DNA of 5,390 nucleotides, from assembly GCA_903822375.1 (NCBI GenBank), contig CAIJOU010000623.1, positions 1-5,390 on the forward strand, read 5' to 3'. The notes beneath the pieces are model-generated. The model had not been told where the DNA came from. It saw only the letters and a program-made list of their open reading frames with translations, and did no database searches. This stretch comes from Candidatus Hydrogenedentota bacterium. Its GTDB lineage: Bacteria > Hydrogenedentota > Hydrogenedentia > Hydrogenedentales > CAITNO01. A program made the translations under genes and the position numbers. Positions within the stretch are counted from its first letter, which is position 1; each line of letters starts with the position of its first letter. Shown piece after piece: positions 1-5,293 of the stretch.

Positions 1-44
1 GCAAATAAAACGGGACGCGCCAACGCTGTGCGTGGCGCGTCCCG
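1..44 (-). terminator. Intrinsic (Rho-independent) terminator of tatA
   Basis: Positions 11-21 and 34-44 form a perfect 11-bp GC-rich inverted repeat (CGGGACGCGCC / GGCGCGTCCCG). The 12-nt loop can fold further: 23-26 pairs with 30-33 around TGT, leaving one bulged A at 22. Read on the minus strand, the stem is followed at once by TTTTATTTGC (10-1), the expected U-tract. It lies 30 nt past the tatA stop codon, so it should end the tatA transcript. There is no comparable U-tract on the plus-strand side, so it is probably not bidirectional. Confidence 0.92.
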
Positions 45-74
45 GAATCATCCAATCAGATTAATGGACCCCGC

Positions 75-266
75 TTATGCGTCCTTCTTGTCCTCAAGTT
101 TGTCGACCGGCTTTTCCTCATCCTTCTTCTCTTCGGGGTTCATGGCGTTTTTGAATTCGCTGATGGCCTGCCCCAGGGACTTCCCGATGCCGCCCAGCTT
201 TCCCGGCCCGAAAATTACAAGCACTATGACAAGAATTATTACCAGATGGTAACCGGACAGGCCCAT
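75..266 (-). CDS. tatA: Sec-independent protein translocase subunit TatA
   Basis: This gene encodes 63 residues, a short TatA. TatA oligomerises in the cytoplasmic membrane and, with TatC, moves folded twin-arginine proteins across it. Visible features are a short periplasmic N-terminus (MGLSGYH), one hydrophobic segment at about residues 8-18, the Phe-Gly hinge at F19-G20, an amphipathic helix from about 22 to 42 with the family pattern FGPGKLGGIGKSLG and a conserved Phe at 38, then a highly charged Lys/Glu/Asp tail. The ATG at 266 was chosen because an AGGAG lies 8 nt upstream and because TatA proteins start just before the membrane helix. The longer in-frame start at 296 would add ten unrelated residues. 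The Gly-rich hinge and short length favour TatA over TatB. No tatC or tatB is nearby, and the gene has its own promoter and terminator. Confidence 0.93.
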   Translation of the reverse strand: MGLSGYHLVIILVIVLVIFGPGKLGGIGKSLGQAISEFKNAMNPEEKKDEEKPVDKLEDKKDA

Positions 267-274
267 GATGCAAT

Positions 275-279
275 CTCCT
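275..279 (-). promoter_or_regulatory. Shine-Dalgarno site of tatA
   Basis: AGGAG on the minus strand ends 8 nt before the ATG at 266. It decides the start in favour of the 63-residue TatA over the in-frame ATG at 296. Confidence 0.85.
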
Positions 280-329
280 GTGTCCGCAGCCATCATCCGG
301 CGCGAACGGCATTTAAGCTTCGTTTCTGT

Positions 330-351
330 GGCGACCGTTAGGACGGCCGCC
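330..351 (-). other. 5' UTR hairpin of the tatA transcript
   Basis: On the minus strand GGCGGCCG (351-344) pairs with CGGTCGCC (337-330) over 8 bp. This includes one G-U pair in RNA, with a 6-nt loop (TCCTAA). The predicted transcript start is near 355, so the hairpin would lie almost at the 5' end of the message. It is not followed by a T-run, so termination is unlikely. A 5'-end stabilising role is a reasonable inference, but nothing shows it directly. Confidence 0.5.
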
Positions 352-361
352 GACTTAGGTT

Positions 362-390
362 ATTATACCTTCCGTTTGTCGGCTATACAA
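362..390 (-). promoter_or_regulatory. Sigma-70-type promoter for tatA
   Basis: On the minus strand a perfect -10 box TATAAT lies at 367-362. Exactly 17 nt upstream is TTGTAT at 390-385, which matches the TTG of the -35 consensus but not its second half. The start of transcription would fall near 355, giving a 5' UTR of roughly 90 nt before the tatA ATG. The promoter sits in a local AT-rich dip within a GC-rich window. It makes tatA independent of the upstream exonuclease gene. Confidence 0.75.
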
Positions 391-394
391 GACT

Positions 395-445
395 AAGCCG
401 GAGTATGCGGGGTTTCACGGTCCGCCGCATGCTGAAACACGGCCT
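395..445 (-). other. Structured segment after the yhaM-like stop codon
   Basis: Directly after the TAG stop at 448-446, the minus strand can form an outer 6-bp stem, AGGCCG (445-440) with CGGCTT (400-395), including one G-U pair in RNA. Inside are two interleaved 6-bp inverted repeats: 433-438 with 412-417 (GTTTCA/TGAAAC) and 425-430 with 405-410 (ATGCGG/CCGCAT). The inner stems overlap topologically and cannot both form as simple hairpins. There is no U-tract, so if this is the 3' end of the operon it is not a classical intrinsic terminator. Confidence 0.35.
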
Positions 446-1387
446 CTACTTTGCCCAAATGACCCGGTCTATGAGGGGCATGAAGTCCGACCATTCCTGG
501 CCGCGGCCCTTGGTTTCACGGATGATCCGCGAGAATGCCTCGGTCTGGGCGTCAAGATTGTCGATATGGTGCAGGGCAATGGCCTCGAGCGTCTTGGGGG
601 TGACGGGCGACCCGTTTTGGATTTCGCCGTGGTGTGAGAGGATGCAGTGCAGCAGTTGCAGACGCAGCTTGTCCGGGAATCCCTCAATTCCCGCGATCTT
701 CTTCTGAACCATGTCGCAGCCAATCTGGAGGTGTCCCAGCAGCTTGCCCTCGTTGGTGTAGTCCACCACGAGGTCGTGGGTCATCTCGTCAAACTTTCCT
801 ATGTCGTGGACAAACACGCCGGCCAGCAGCACATCGCGGTCGATGTCTGGGAACAGTTCGCACAGGGTCAGGGCGATGCGCGCCATTTCGTAGCAGTGGC
901 GGGCCAGGCCGCCCATGAATTCGTGGTGCCATTTCTTGGCGGCGGCGGCCGTCGTAAAGCGCTCCTCAAAACCCGGCTCATTCCAAAACGCGTCAAGGAG
1001 CTGCTTGACCCAGGGATTCTCAACCGCATCCAGAATCTCGCGCAGTTGTTTCACGTTTGCCGCGGCGTCGCCCGTGCTCTGCACGAGGTCCTCCATGGCG
1101 AACTCGCCCTCGCGCAGGGACAGGACCTGCTCGACGCGGACCTGAAGCCGATTCTGGTAGGACGCAACCTGACCGCGCACACTGACCACGTCGCCCACCT
1201 CGAACAGGCGGGCCGCGTCGGCAGCCGCGTTCCACAGGATGCCGCCGATCTCGCCTGTACGGTCGCGGAAAACCAGCCCCAGGAACTTGCCGCCGTCCTG
1301 CTTGGTGCGCAGGTCCTTGCGCACCGCAACGAAATAATCGTTGACGCGGTCGCCGTCCTGAAGCATGTTTACGAACTGACTCTTCAT
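446..1387 (-). CDS. yhaM: YhaM-like 3'-5' exoribonuclease (OB-fold plus HD domain)
   Basis: The 313-residue product matches the Bacillus YhaM family, metal-dependent 3'-5' exonucleases involved in RNA turnover in the cytoplasm, and is close to the usual length of about 310-320. An N-terminal OB-fold spans roughly residues 8-92 (FLGLVFRDRTGEIGGILWN, then VGDVVSVRGQV) and is expected to bind nucleic acid. The HD phosphohydrolase domain spans about 150-290. Likely metal ligands are H154/H155 (WHHEFMGGL), H164, the H194-D195 pair in FVHDIGKFDE, H219 in LLGHLQIG, H252-H253 in LSHHGE and D276/D279 in HHIDNLDAQ. The ATG at 1387 is chosen because a GGAG lies 6 nt upstream and the homology begins at once. 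Longer in-frame extensions run over the lipoprotein gene. It is the last gene of a three-gene cluster, 40 nt after the lipoprotein stop. The symbol is given by homology; substrate is not proven. Confidence 0.88.
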   Translation of the reverse strand: MKSQFVNMLQDGDRVNDYFVAVRKDLRTKQDGGKFLGLVFRDRTGEIGGILWNAAADAARLFEVGDVVSVRGQVASYQNRLQVRVEQVLSLREGEFAMEDLVQSTGDAAANVKQLREILDAVENPWVKQLLDAFWNEPGFEERFTTAAAAKKWHHEFMGGLARHCYEMARIALTLCELFPDIDRDVLLAGVFVHDIGKFDEMTHDLVVDYTNEGKLLGHLQIGCDMVQKKIAGIEGFPDKLRLQLLHCILSHHGEIQNGSPVTPKTLEAIALHHIDNLDAQTEAFSRIIRETKGRGQEWSDFMPLIDRVIWAK

Positions 1388-1393
1388 GAGATA

Positions 1394-1397
1394 CTCC
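1394..1397 (-). promoter_or_regulatory. Shine-Dalgarno site of the yhaM-like gene
   Basis: GGAG on the minus strand ends 6 nt before the ATG at 1387, within the 40-nt gap after the lipoprotein gene. It supports this start over the much longer in-frame opening that reaches 1717. Confidence 0.65.
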
Positions 1398-1427
1398 ACG
1401 TGCTTGGGGCCTTTGTTCGCGGCCGGA

Positions 1428-2381
1428 TCAGCCCAACCCCTCGCCGGTTTCTTTTTCCACGTCCTTGCGAATTTCCTGCCGCTTCTTTTCGCGGTCCTGC
1501 TCGCGCTTCTGGTCTTCCGGCGAGGCTGCTGGCTCGGCCTCTTTCTGCTCCTCTGTCGCGGCCGGGTCGGGCACGCGAAACAGGAAGACGCGCGGCTCCA
1601 GGCTGGCCAGACCCTCGAAGGCACCCCAGTGCACCGCGTAAGTGCCGGGCTCCAGCATGGTTGAGGGGGCCAGTTCCACCAGCAGCCGGTCGGGCTCGTC
1701 GAGCGGACGCTCCACAAGCGGGATGTCCTTTTCGGGCACCCAAATCTTCTCGGTATAGGTCGGCTTGGCCGCAGGGGCCGAACCGGCCGCCGCAGGCGGC
1801 GGTGGCGGCTGGGAGGAAGCGCGCACCTGCTTCATGCGGGTAAGGTGTGCATCATAGGTCGGCAGTTTGTGCGCAACCAACATCGGGGCTCCGACGGGTG
1901 CGTCCGTTCCGCCGAACGGCGCCGATGAGGCCGCTTTGGGCATCACGGACGTGCCGATTACGGAATCGCCCTTTTCTACATGGTACCGGTTGGGCCGCGG
2001 GTGGTCGAGTTCCCTGAAGCGCATCTGTTCCAGCAGGAAGACGCCCTCCGTGGGCGGCAGGGCCCAGAGCCTTACTTCGGGCACTTCTGTCTTGCCATGC
2101 CCGGTGCCCATTTCAGCGACCGACGGCGTGTACCCTGTTTTCACGAATTCGAGCCGCACTTTCCCGCCGGGACATTGAACCCGGTACCGGCCCAGGGCGT
2201 TGGTGATGGCCGACACGTCGCTGCCAGCCACGGTCACGGCCACGCCGGGCAGCGTCTCGCCGCTCATGTTGCGCACGGTGCCACGCAGCACGGCATCGGG
2301 GCGGCAGCCCGCGAGCAGGCCCGCCACCACCGCGAGCGCCAAGGCTCCGGTTCGTGCTATTTTGGCTATTCCTGGTTGCAT
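1428..2381 (-). CDS. Predicted lipoprotein with carboxypeptidase-regulatory-like domain, function unknown
   Basis: This 317-residue protein belongs to no family I can name as a whole. A signal peptide is clear: basic MQPGIAKIARTG, hydrophobic ALALAVVAG, then lipobox L23-A24-G25-C26, so the mature protein should be a lipid-anchored envelope protein. Residues about 30-85 (RGTVRNMSGETLPGVAVTV, then ITNALGRYRV and LEFVKTGY) resemble the beta-sandwich carboxypeptidase-regulatory-like domain, often an adhesion or binding module. A segment at about 110-150 (FLLEQMRFRELDHPRPNRYH) is unassigned. A Pro/Ala-rich linker lies at about 188-207 and a beta-rich C-terminal module at 210-270 (LEPGTYAVHWGAFEGL, VFLFRV). 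A very charged Glu/Lys/Arg tail at 275-317 is probably helical. The start overlaps the isomerase stop by 16 nt and has only a weak Shine-Dalgarno, which suggests translational coupling. No catalytic motif is visible. Confidence 0.8.
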   Translation of the reverse strand: MQPGIAKIARTGALALAVVAGLLAGCRPDAVLRGTVRNMSGETLPGVAVTVAGSDVSAITNALGRYRVQCPGGKVRLEFVKTGYTPSVAEMGTGHGKTEVPEVRLWALPPTEGVFLLEQMRFRELDHPRPNRYHVEKGDSVIGTSVMPKAASSAPFGGTDAPVGAPMLVAHKLPTYDAHLTRMKQVRASSQPPPPPAAAGSAPAAKPTYTEKIWVPEKDIPLVERPLDEPDRLLVELAPSTMLEPGTYAVHWGAFEGLASLEPRVFLFRVPDPAATEEQKEAEPAASPEDQKREQDREKKRQEIRKDVEKETGEGLG

Positions 2382-3130
2382 GCCGCCATGAACGCGGCGT
2401 TCGCGGCCGCGCTTTCCATTGAGTCCGTCTCGGACTGGTCCTGTTCAACGATAAACCAGCGCGCCCCGGCGGCCTTGGCCGCGGGCAGCACTTTGCTCCA
2501 GTCCATGATACCGCGCCCCAGTTCCGTGAGTACAGGGTTTGTTCCGGGTGCCCAGGCTCTGCAGTCCTTCACGTGGATGGTGGCGACCCTGCCTGCGTAA
2601 TGCGCAAGAAGTGCGGGCGTGTCGGCGCCGCCGACCGTGGACCAGCAGGTGTCAAGCTGGAGCATCAGATGCTCCCGGTCGCTGTTCGCGTAGATCAGGT
2701 CGAATATGGTTTCTTCGCCGAACGTTGCAAATTCGTGGGCGTGGTTGTGGTAGGAAAGCTGGACTCCCCGTTCCCGCAACCTGGCACCTGCAACGTCCAT
2801 CGCGCGCGCCGCGGCAATCCATTCGTCACGGCCGGGGCACAGGTCCCCGCCCAGCCAGGGGACCACCGCATCGGCCATGCCGAAAACCCCGGCCATGTCG
2901 GCGGCGGCCTCGGGGTTGCCGGTCAGTTCCGCGTAACCCATGTGCAGGCTGACCGGCCTAAGCCCCGCCCCGTCCAGCATGGTCTTAAGTCTTTCGGGCG
3001 TCAGCCCATAGGTGCCGGCGAGTTCGACGTTGTCAAACCCGGCAGCTTTCACGCATTCCAGCGCCCCCGCAATGTCCTTTTCGAACTTGTCGCGCACGGA
3101 GTAAAGCTGCAATGCATAGGGGTATTTCAT
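2366..3130 (-). CDS. Sugar phosphate isomerase/epimerase-like TIM-barrel protein
   Basis: The 254-residue product fits the xylose-isomerase-like TIM-barrel superfamily (AP endonuclease 2 fold; COG1082-type sugar phosphate isomerases/epimerases). It starts with MKYPYALQLYSVRDKFEKD, typical of the family's first strand. Other landmarks are VELAG (E36), SLHMGY (H63), YHNHAHEF (H128, H130, H132), LQLDTCWSTVGG (D160), IHVKDC (H186, D189), ELGRGIMDW (204-211) and the last strand FIVEQD (E229). D160, H186, E229 and a glutamate following the HNH motif are the probable divalent-metal ligands, by analogy with tagatose 3-epimerase-like enzymes. There is no signal peptide, so it should be cytoplasmic. 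The ATG at 3130 has GGAAAGGG 7 nt upstream; the longer in-frame opening to 3223 is unlike the family. The actual sugar cannot be deduced. It is the first gene after the ribosomal operon's end and probably heads its own operon. Confidence 0.85.
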   Translation of the reverse strand: MKYPYALQLYSVRDKFEKDIAGALECVKAAGFDNVELAGTYGLTPERLKTMLDGAGLRPVSLHMGYAELTGNPEAAADMAGVFGMADAVVPWLGGDLCPGRDEWIAAARAMDVAGARLRERGVQLSYHNHAHEFATFGEETIFDLIYANSDREHLMLQLDTCWSTVGGADTPALLAHYAGRVATIHVKDCRAWAPGTNPVLTELGRGIMDWSKVLPAAKAAGARWFIVEQDQSETDSMESAAANAAFMAACNQE

Positions 3131-3137
3131 GCAGGAT

Positions 3138-3145
3138 CCCTTTCC
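3138..3145 (-). promoter_or_regulatory. Shine-Dalgarno site of the isomerase gene
   Basis: GGAAAGGG on the minus strand ends 7 nt before the ATG at 3130. It favours this start over the 31-codon extension that begins at 3223. Confidence 0.7.
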
Positions 3146-3186
3146 AGACGGCACAACGCGGGCACCGTGCCGGTTTGATGCCCGAC

Positions 3187-3192
3187 AGTATA
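3187..3192 (-). promoter_or_regulatory. Possible -10 box for the isomerase operon
   Basis: TATACT on the minus strand (5 of 6 matches to TATAAT) lies in an AT-rich patch about 57 nt upstream of the isomerase ATG. No credible -35 hexamer is seen 16-18 nt further upstream. The promoter is therefore tentative, and may be weak or activator-dependent. Its place between the rplQ terminator candidate and the isomerase fits an operon boundary. Confidence 0.35.
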
Positions 3193-3263
3193 TATGACTC
3201 GCGGAGCGGCGTGGTTCCCGCAATTCGGAACAGGGCGCCCGCGGATGGGACTCCCGCCGCAGG

Positions 3264-3306
3264 CCAACAATAACAACGGAGCAGCGCGGCCATCAGGCCC
3301 CGCTGC
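3264..3306 (-). terminator. Candidate intrinsic terminator after rplQ
   Basis: Positions 3281-3291 and 3296-3306 form an 11-position stem with one mismatch (GCAGCGGGGCC / GGCCGCGCTGC on the minus strand) and a TGAT loop. On the minus strand it is followed by a T-rich stretch (TCCGTTGTTATTGTTG, 3280-3265) in place of a pure T-run. It lies 40 nt past the rplQ stop, where the alpha operon would be expected to end. The imperfect U-tract leaves its efficiency uncertain. Confidence 0.6.
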
Positions 3307-3346
3307 CCCGTGCAAACCGCACCGGCCCCAAAGGGACCGTGGAAAA

Positions 3347-3724
3347 TCAGTCCTCGGGCTTGTACTCGCCAAGACCCACCAGTTCGATGCGGGCCATTTC
3401 GCTCCCGTCACCCTGGCGGTGGCCAAGACGCATGATGCGCGTATATCCACCGGGACGCTCGGCGAAAGCCGGCCCTATCGTGGTGAACAGCTTGCGCACG
3501 ACATCCTCGTCGCGCAGCGCGGCAAAAGCCTGCCGCCGATGGGCGACCGAATCAACCTTTGCGAGCGTGATAAGCGGCTCGGCGAACTTGCGAAGTTCCT
3601 TGGCCTTGAAAACGCCGGTGCTGATGGCGTCATGGCGGAACAATGCAACTGCCAGGTGCTTCATCGTGGCTTTGCGGTGGGACATGTCGCGGCCGAGGCG
3701 CCGGCCTGCTCTATTGTGGCGCAT
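3347..3724 (-). CDS. rplQ: 50S ribosomal protein L17
   Basis: The 125-residue product is ribosomal protein L17 of the large subunit, an essential structural protein near the peptide exit tunnel. The N-terminal signature is near-canonical (MRHNRAGRRLGRDMSHRKA). It is followed by AKELRKFAEPLITLAK (41-56), DSVAHRRQAFA (58-68), VVRKLFTTIGPAFAERPGGYTR (75-96) and a closing ARIELVGL (111-118). Length agrees with the usual 115-130. The ATG at 3724 lies 5 nt after the rpoA stop. A GAGGAA at 3738-3733, inside the end of rpoA, gives 8-nt spacing, so the two genes are probably translationally coupled. This rpoA-rplQ pairing is conserved across bacteria, and rplQ is usually the last operon gene, as here. 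Confidence 0.97.
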   Translation of the reverse strand: MRHNRAGRRLGRDMSHRKATMKHLAVALFRHDAISTGVFKAKELRKFAEPLITLAKVDSVAHRRQAFAALRDEDVVRKLFTTIGPAFAERPGGYTRIMRLGHRQGDGSEMARIELVGLGEYKPED

Positions 3725-3729
3725 GGGTC

Positions 3730-4791
3730 TTATTCCTCATCGCCGTCATCGGAGTCATCCGAATCGGCGTCGTCGTCAATGTTGTAAAGTTCATCAACCG
3801 GATCCACCGGGATCGGCGCGCCCATCGCGCCGGCCGCGCCGACATTCATGCCCAGCGACAGGCCCAGTTCCTCGAGTTTTACCTGGATTTCCTTCAGAGA
3901 CTGCTTGCCGAAGTTGTGGAAGGACAGCAGCTCGTTTTCCGTGCGCGCCACCAACTGGCCCAGGGTGCCAATCCCGGCGGACTTCAGACAGTTGGCCGAA
4001 CGCACACTCAACTCAACCTCCGCAATCGGCTTGGCCATCAGCACCATCAGCTCGGAGTTTTCACCGGCCAGTTCGATGCCGGACGAGGGCGACTCCTTGT
4101 CTTCCTGGAGGAAGATGTTGAAGTGGCTTATGAGCAGGGCCGACGCCTCGGTCAGCGCGTCCTGCGGCGTAATCGAACCGTTGGTCCAGACGTCAAAGAT
4201 AAGCCGGTCAAAATCGGTCATCTGGCCGACGCGCGCGTCCTCGATCTGGAAATTGACCTTGGTCACCGGCGAGAAGCTGGCATCCAGGTAAATCGTCCCG
4301 AGCGGGGCGTGCTCCAGTTCGAACTGGTCGGCGGTCACGTAGCCGCGGCCCTTGGCCACCTTGATCTCCATCTGGACCTTGGTGGTCTTGGAGGTGGCGG
4401 TGAACACCACGTGGTCGGGGTTGAACACGTCGATGTCCTGCCCGGCGAACAGTTTGGCCGTGGTGATGGGACCCTCGCCTTCATGCTTGAACGTGAAGAT
4501 GACCGAATCCTTGTTGTTCAGCCGGATCTGGCACTTCTTCAGGTTGAGCACGACGTCGGTCACATCCTCGTACACGCCCGGTATGGCCGCAAACTCGTGG
4601 TGGATGTCCTCGAATCGAATTGCGGTGACCGCGCTTCCCTCAAGGGAGGCCAGCAGCACGCGCCGCAGGGCGTTGCCCACGGTCGTGCCGTAGCCGCGTT
4701 CAAACGGCTCAACCACGATATGGGCGTAGTTGTCGCCCGAAGCTCCCTCAAACTTGACAGACTTCGGTATCGTAAATTCTTTGCTGATCAT
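3730..4791 (-). CDS. rpoA: DNA-directed RNA polymerase subunit alpha
   Basis: The 353-residue product is RNA polymerase alpha, which dimerises to scaffold beta and beta' assembly and contacts promoter UP elements and activators. The N-terminal domain (about 1-230) shows the signature AHIVVEPFERGYGTTVGNAL, RRVLLASLEGSAVTAIR, and the insert region with VTADQFELEHAPLGTIYLDA. The C-terminal domain (about 245-316) shows LSVRSANCLKSAGIGTLGQL and NFGKQSLKEI, ending LSLGM. By alignment to E. coli, R264 equals R265, N267 equals N268, and G295 and S298 equal G296 and S299. The residue equal to K298 is Q297. After the C-terminal domain comes a roughly 38-residue tail ending in 11 acidic residues among the last 15, longer than the 329-residue E. 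coli protein. The ATG at 4791 follows GAAAGG with 9-nt spacing. Confidence 0.98.
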   Translation of the reverse strand: MISKEFTIPKSVKFEGASGDNYAHIVVEPFERGYGTTVGNALRRVLLASLEGSAVTAIRFEDIHHEFAAIPGVYEDVTDVVLNLKKCQIRLNNKDSVIFTFKHEGEGPITTAKLFAGQDIDVFNPDHVVFTATSKTTKVQMEIKVAKGRGYVTADQFELEHAPLGTIYLDASFSPVTKVNFQIEDARVGQMTDFDRLIFDVWTNGSITPQDALTEASALLISHFNIFLQEDKESPSSGIELAGENSELMVLMAKPIAEVELSVRSANCLKSAGIGTLGQLVARTENELLSFHNFGKQSLKEIQVKLEELGLSLGMNVGAAGAMGAPIPVDPVDELYNIDDDADSDDSDDGDEE

Positions 4792-4894
4792 CAGTTCACG
4801 CCTTTCACGCTCGGGCCCCAGCCATGGCGCACGGGGTTACCGGCGCCGTTCGGGTACGCCACGGTCCCCAGGGAGCCCGTGACGGACCGCGTCA

Positions 4895-5293
4895 TTAGAC
4901 GCGCCGCCGCTTCGGTGCGCGGCAACCGTTGTGCGGGATGCTCGTCACGTCACGGATGAGTGTGACGTTGAGTCCGCAGGCCTGTATGGCGCGGATGGCC
5001 GATTCGCGGCCGGCGCCGGGCCCGTTTACATAGGCACGCACCTCGCGCAGACCCAGATCAAGCGCCTTGCGCCCAGCCTGCTCCGCCGCCATCTGGGCGG
5101 CGAACGCGGTGCTCTTGCGCGATCCGCTGAATCCGACCTGGCCCGCGCTGGACCAGGAAATCACGTTGCCCTGCATGTCCGTGATTGAAATGATCGTGTT
5201 GTTGAACGTCGCCTGGATGTGGGCCACCCCGGACGTCACGTTCAAGGCCAGCTTGCGCTTCTTGACCTTCGTCTTACGCTTTTCCTTTGCCAC
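4895..5293 (-). CDS. rpsK: 30S ribosomal protein S11
   Basis: The 132-residue product is S11, a platform protein of the small subunit near the mRNA exit, binding 16S rRNA. Signatures include GVAHIQATFNNTIISITD (22-39), GFSGSRKSTAFAAQMAAE (54-71), VNGPGAGRESAIRAI (89-103) and IRDVTSIPHNGC (113-124) followed by RAPKRRRV. Two usually conserved prolines are alanine here: STAFAAQ (usual STPFAAQ) and CRAPKRRRV (usual CRPPKRRRV). The start is GTG at 5293 (MAKEKRKTKVKKRK), supported by AAGGAG at 5309-5304 with 10-nt spacing. The basic N-terminus is normal for the family. The next gene is rpoA, 103 nt downstream; rpsD is not between them. Confidence 0.98.
   Translation of the reverse strand: MAKEKRKTKVKKRKLALNVTSGVAHIQATFNNTIISITDMQGNVISWSSAGQVGFSGSRKSTAFAAQMAAEQAGRKALDLGLREVRAYVNGPGAGRESAIRAIQACGLNVTLIRDVTSIPHNGCRAPKRRRV

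Noticed and set aside
28..252. 74-codon plus-strand frame rich in Ser and Phe
   Set aside because: It is the complement of tatA and part of its terminator; the Ser/Phe richness reflects the Lys/Glu codons of the real gene.
267..296. Upstream ATG of tatA
   Set aside because: It adds ten residues before the typical TatA start and runs through the AGGAG that serves the ATG at 266.
405..438. H-type pseudoknot riboswitch
   Set aside because: Arms do interleave, but one loop of a single nucleotide would have to cross a 6-bp stem, and no known riboswitch consensus is seen.
1388..1717. In-frame N-terminal extension of the yhaM-like gene by 110 codons
   Set aside because: The extension lies over the lipoprotein coding sequence and is low-complexity. 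The ATG at 1387 has a Shine-Dalgarno and fits the family length.
647..1843. 398-codon open frame on the plus strand opposite the yhaM-like gene and part of the lipoprotein gene
   Set aside because: It mirrors codon structure of the real genes on the minus strand, spans two of them, and has no family signature.
3131..3223. 31-codon N-terminal extension of the isomerase
   Set aside because: It is unlike the family, would include the putative -10 box, and the ATG at 3130 has a good Shine-Dalgarno.
3643..4959. 438-codon open frame on the plus strand opposite rpoA
   Set aside because: It is antisense to the unmistakable rpoA gene. Long antisense frames are common in GC-rich genes, and its translation shows no recognisable domain.
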